Positions 61,817-64,000 of a stretch of DNA of 64,000 bases are shown here, in pieces; positions within the stretch are counted from its first letter, which is position 1; each line of letters begins with the position of its first letter. The DNA lies in assembly GCF_001644195.2 (NCBI RefSeq), contig NZ_LWBL02000016.1, forward strand, positions 62,001 to 126,000, read 5' to 3'. Below the pieces are notes generated by a model that searched no databases, had not been told where the DNA came from, and worked only from the letters and a program-made list of their open reading frames with translations. The translations under genes were made by a program, and so were the position numbers. The DNA is from Bacillus marinisedimentorum. GTDB taxonomy: Bacteria; Bacillota; Bacilli; Bacillales; Bacillaceae_O.

Positions 61817-62191
61817 ATGGAACAGTTGTTTCTGTATCAAAACAATTACATTTTGGTAGGAATTTTCTTAATCTTGGGTGTATTGTTGCCGGTTGTGGCG
61901 TTGAGCTTTGGGACGCTGTTAAGACCGTCTGCACCGAATGAAAAGAAACAGGAGACGTATGAAAGCGGTATCGAACCGGTAGGGGACAGCCGTGTTCAGT
62001 TTAATGTAAGGTATTATATTTTCGCCCTGATGTTTGTCATATTTGATGTTGAAACCGTCTTTTTGTATCCATGGGCAGTGGCCTATGACAAACTGGGCAT
62101 TTTTGCACTGATTGAAATGCTGATTTTCGTCATTATGCTCATTATTGGGCTTGTGTATGCCTGGAAAAAGAAGGTGCTAAAATGGAGCTAA
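61817..62191 (+). CDS. nuoA: NADH-quinone oxidoreductase subunit A
   Basis: A 124-residue membrane subunit of complex I with three hydrophobic segments and the conserved [11 protein letters not shown] and [13 protein letters not shown] loops. GGAGGGGGCGGGT precedes ATG 61817. It overlaps nuoB by ten bases. Confidence 0.96.
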   Translation: MEQLFLYQNNYILVGIFLILGVLLPVVALSFGTLLRPSAPNEKKQETYESGIEPVGDSRVQFNVRYYIFALMFVIFDVETVFLYPWAVAYDKLGIFALIEMLIFVIMLIIGLVYAWKKKVLKWS

Positions 62192-62703
62192 ACCTGGAGA
62201 ATATCACACCAGAAGAATATGCAGAACTTGAGCGCAACGTGTTCATGACAACGCTTGAACAGGTAAAAGGCTGGGCGCGAAGCAATTCGCTCTATCCGCT
62301 CACCTTCGGGCTGGCCTGTTGTGCCATTGAAATGATGGGTGTCGGATCATCCCACTATGACCTGGACCGGTTCGGATCTTTTTTCCGTACATCGCCGCGC
62401 CAGTCGGATGTCATGATTGTTTCCGGAACCGTTACAAAGAAAATGGCGCCTGTCATGAGAAGGCTGTATGAGCAGATGCCTGAACCTAAATGGGTTATTG
62501 CGATGGGTTCATGTGCGACAGCCGGGGGTCCTTATATCAATTCATATGCCGTTGTAAAAGGGGCGGATCAAGTCGTTCCTGTAGACGTTTATATTCCTGG
62601 CTGCCCGCCAAATCCGGCAGCTTTGATTTATGGTCTCAATAAACTCAAGGAAAAAATCCGCTACGAGGCTAAAACCGGAAAGCGGGTGAATGCGAATGAG
62701 TGA
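62182..62703 (+). CDS. nuoB: NADH-quinone oxidoreductase subunit B
   Basis: A 173-residue peripheral subunit carrying cluster N2. Its ligands are visible as the adjacent cysteines in [10 protein letters not shown], plus GSCATAGG and PGCPPNP. It overlaps both nuoA and nuoC, so the operon is tightly packed. Confidence 0.97.
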   Translation: MELNLENITPEEYAELERNVFMTTLEQVKGWARSNSLYPLTFGLACCAIEMMGVGSSHYDLDRFGSFFRTSPRQSDVMIVSGTVTKKMAPVMRRLYEQMPEPKWVIAMGSCATAGGPYINSYAVVKGADQVVPVDVYIPGCPPNPAALIYGLNKLKEKIRYEAKTGKRVNANE

Positions 62704-63910
62704 GAAAGACCTTGAACAGCAGAAAAAAGAAGCGGCAGCCAAAGCAAAAGCCGCGGCGCAAGCGAAAGCTGCAGCTATGAAAAAACAACAGGAATCAGGT
62801 GCTGCGCCTGAAGATGAAAAAGCGAAAGCGGCGGCAGAAGCGAAAGCAAAAGCCGCTGAATTGAAGAAAGAGCAAGAAACAGGTGGCACATCAGAAGATG
62901 AAAAAGCAAAAGCGGCAGCCAAAGCGAAGGCAGCGGCAGCAGCGAAGGCGAAAGCCGCAGCCAAGAAGAAAGAGCAAGAAACAGGCGGCGCATCAGACGA
63001 TGAAAAAGCGAAAGCGGCAGCCAAAGCGAAGGCAGCGGCAGCAGCGAAGGCGAAAGCCGCGGCCAAGAAGGAAGAGCAAGAAACAGGCGGCGCATCAGAC
63101 GATGAAAAAGCGAAAGCGGCAGCCAAAGCGAAGGCAGCGGCAGCAGCGAAGGCGAAAGCCGCAGCCAAGAAGGAAGAGCAGGAAACAGGCGGCGCATCTG
63201 ACGACGACAAGGCGAAAGCGGCAGCCAAAGCAAAGGCAGCGGCAGCAGCCAAGGCAAAAGCGGCAGCAGCGGCCAAGGCGAAAGCTGGCGGTGCCGGTGC
63301 AGCCGATGATGAGAAAGCGAAAGCGATTGCAGCAGCCAAAGCAAAAGCGAAAGCGGCAGCAGCGGCCAAAGCGAAAGCGGCCACCTCTTCCGGCGGCAAA
63401 GAGGCAGCCGAAGAAGAGCAGGAAGAGCCGTCACCGAACCAGCCGCTGCTCGACAAATATGTGAAAGTCATTGAAGATAATCTTGGCAGTGAGATTCTCG
63501 AAGACTCATATATTAACAAGCTTTCCAAAGATGTACCTACCCTTGTGGTGAATAAAGACAGCTATTACAAGCTCGCCGAGTTCCTGAAATTCAATGAACA
63601 GTTGAGCTTTGAATATCTATCAGAATTGCACGGGACAGATTTCCAGACTCATATGGAAATTTACGCCCATCTTTATTCGTATAAAAACCGTCAGCCGGTG
63701 GCAGTCAAAGTGAAAATAGACAGGGACCATCCTGAAATCGAATCACTTGAGCCGGTCTGGAAGGGCGCCAACTGGCCTGAACGCGAAGCTTATGACTTAC
63801 TAGGGATCATATTCAAAGGCCATCCGGACTTGAGGCGCATCATGCTGACAGAAGAGTGGGTGGGCCATCCTCTTCGAAAAGACTATGAACCGTACGACGT
63901 GGAGGTGTAG
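62696..63910 (+). CDS. nuoC: NADH-quinone oxidoreductase subunit C with long Ala/Lys-rich N-terminal repeat region
   Basis: A 404-residue protein, more than twice the length of a minimal NuoC. Residues about 1-245 are low-complexity Ala, Lys and Glu, including four 34-residue repeats ([20 protein letters not shown] and so on), probably helical and exposed. Residues about 250-404 are the normal 30-kDa subunit domain with [18 protein letters not shown] and [15 protein letters not shown] 62696 is six bases after GCGGGTGA. Similar extensions occur in other Bacillus NuoC proteins, to my knowledge, but the repeat is strikingly regular here. Confidence 0.93.
   Translation: MSEKDLEQQKKEAAAKAKAAAQAKAAAMKKQQESGAAPEDEKAKAAAEAKAKAAELKKEQETGGTSEDEKAKAAAKAKAAAAAKAKAAAKKKEQETGGASDDEKAKAAAKAKAAAAAKAKAAAKKEEQETGGASDDEKAKAAAKAKAAAAAKAKAAAKKEEQETGGASDDDKAKAAAKAKAAAAAKAKAAAAAKAKAGGAGAADDEKAKAIAAAKAKAKAAAAAKAKAATSSGGKEAAEEEQEEPSPNQPLLDKYVKVIEDNLGSEILEDSYINKLSKDVPTLVVNKDSYYKLAEFLKFNEQLSFEYLSELHGTDFQTHMEIYAHLYSYKNRQPVAVKVKIDRDHPEIESLEPVWKGANWPEREAYDLLGIIFKGHPDLRRIMLTEEWVGHPLRKDYEPYDVEV
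62864..63271 (+). repeat. Four 102-bp tandem repeats within nuoC
   Basis: Units start at 62864, 62966, 63068 and 63170, for instance at AAGAAAGAGCAAG or AAGGAAGAGCA, and are nearly identical in DNA sequence. A multiple of three keeps the frame. Confidence 0.88.
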
Positions 63911-63913
63911 CGC

Positions 63914-64000
63914 ATGCTTCGAACAGAGGAAATGCTATTGAACGTAGGCCCGCAGCATCCAAGTACACACGGAGTTTTCCGGCTTGTCGTGAAAGTGGAC
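63914..64000 (+). CDS. nuoD: NADH-quinone oxidoreductase subunit D, 5' end
   Basis: The first 29 codons, [20 protein letters not shown] then VFRLVVKVD, are the N-terminus of the 49-kDa subunit of complex [15 protein letters not shown] is diagnostic. GTGGAGGTG precedes the ATG three bases after the nuoC stop. The gene continues past the window. Confidence 0.95.
   Translation, partial: MLRTEEMLLNVGPQHPSTHGVFRLVVKVD

Noticed and set aside
62542-63528. 328-codon minus-strand frame opposite nuoC
   Set aside because: It is the complement of the Ala/Lys repeats (reading Ala/Phe/Ser) and antisense to a recognisable complex I subunit.

Overview
The window is chromosomal DNA of a spore-forming member of the Bacillaceae that is not Bacillus subtilis itself. 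Evidence for this is the spo0F and spoIIR genes, the RNA polymerase delta gene, a zinc-type L31 protein, strong AGGAGG ribosome sites, sigma-A type promoters and a gene order that follows the B. subtilis block ywiB/argS - fadF/acdA - rpoE - pyrG - ywjG - spo0F - fba - tal - murAB - glpX - rho - rpmE - tdk - prfA - prmC - spoIIR - ywlBC - mntP - ywlE - ywlG - glyA - upp - atp. Differences from B. subtilis are an inserted beta-oxidation/isobutyryl-CoA mutase block, a nuo (complex I) operon after atp, both atpZ and atpI ahead of atpB, and a chemoreceptor where rpiB is expected.

Layout. 1-7.7 kb: a partial dicarboxylate/amino acid symporter (minus), ywiB-argS, a small XapX-type membrane protein with an alpha/beta hydrolase, and on the minus strand a frameshifted uvsE and a cardiolipin synthase. 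7.7-20.5 kb: a fatty-acid/branched-chain acyl-CoA region (fadF, mmgABC, acdA, meaB, a TetR regulator, icmF) with a FadR-type operator, a second TetR-like palindrome and a CRE. 20.5-39.9 kb: information-processing and central metabolism genes (rpoE, pyrG, spo0F, fba, tal, murAB, glpX, rho, rpmE, tdk, prfA, prmC) plus a CoA-disulfide reductase. 40-50 kb: spoIIR, a decayed insertion sequence, ywlB, ywlC, mntP, ywlE, a chemoreceptor, ywlG, glyA, upp. 50-64 kb: a secreted subtilase, the nine-gene atp operon, a tandem-repeat array and the start of the nuo operon (nuoA-D, nuoD cut by the window end).

The genes themselves are mostly conventional. The unusual content is intergenic. Five gene-free regions carry arrays of a nine-base motif (TTTCACGCC or its complement) repeated with an almost fixed 21-bp step, about 50 units in all; I know no name for it. 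There is also a ten-unit 52-bp tandem array whose unit junctions form hairpins, a family of small inverted-repeat elements with 8-bp target duplications (one inside the pyrG leader, between the CTP-sensing attenuator and the gene), a decayed IS1595-like element, a DnaA-box cluster across ywlB-ywlC, and several other dispersed palindromic repeats.

Two genes (uvsE and a GyrI-like protein) each need a single-base change to read through; these are either real decay or sequencing errors. All family assignments are by reading the protein sequence; no database search was run.
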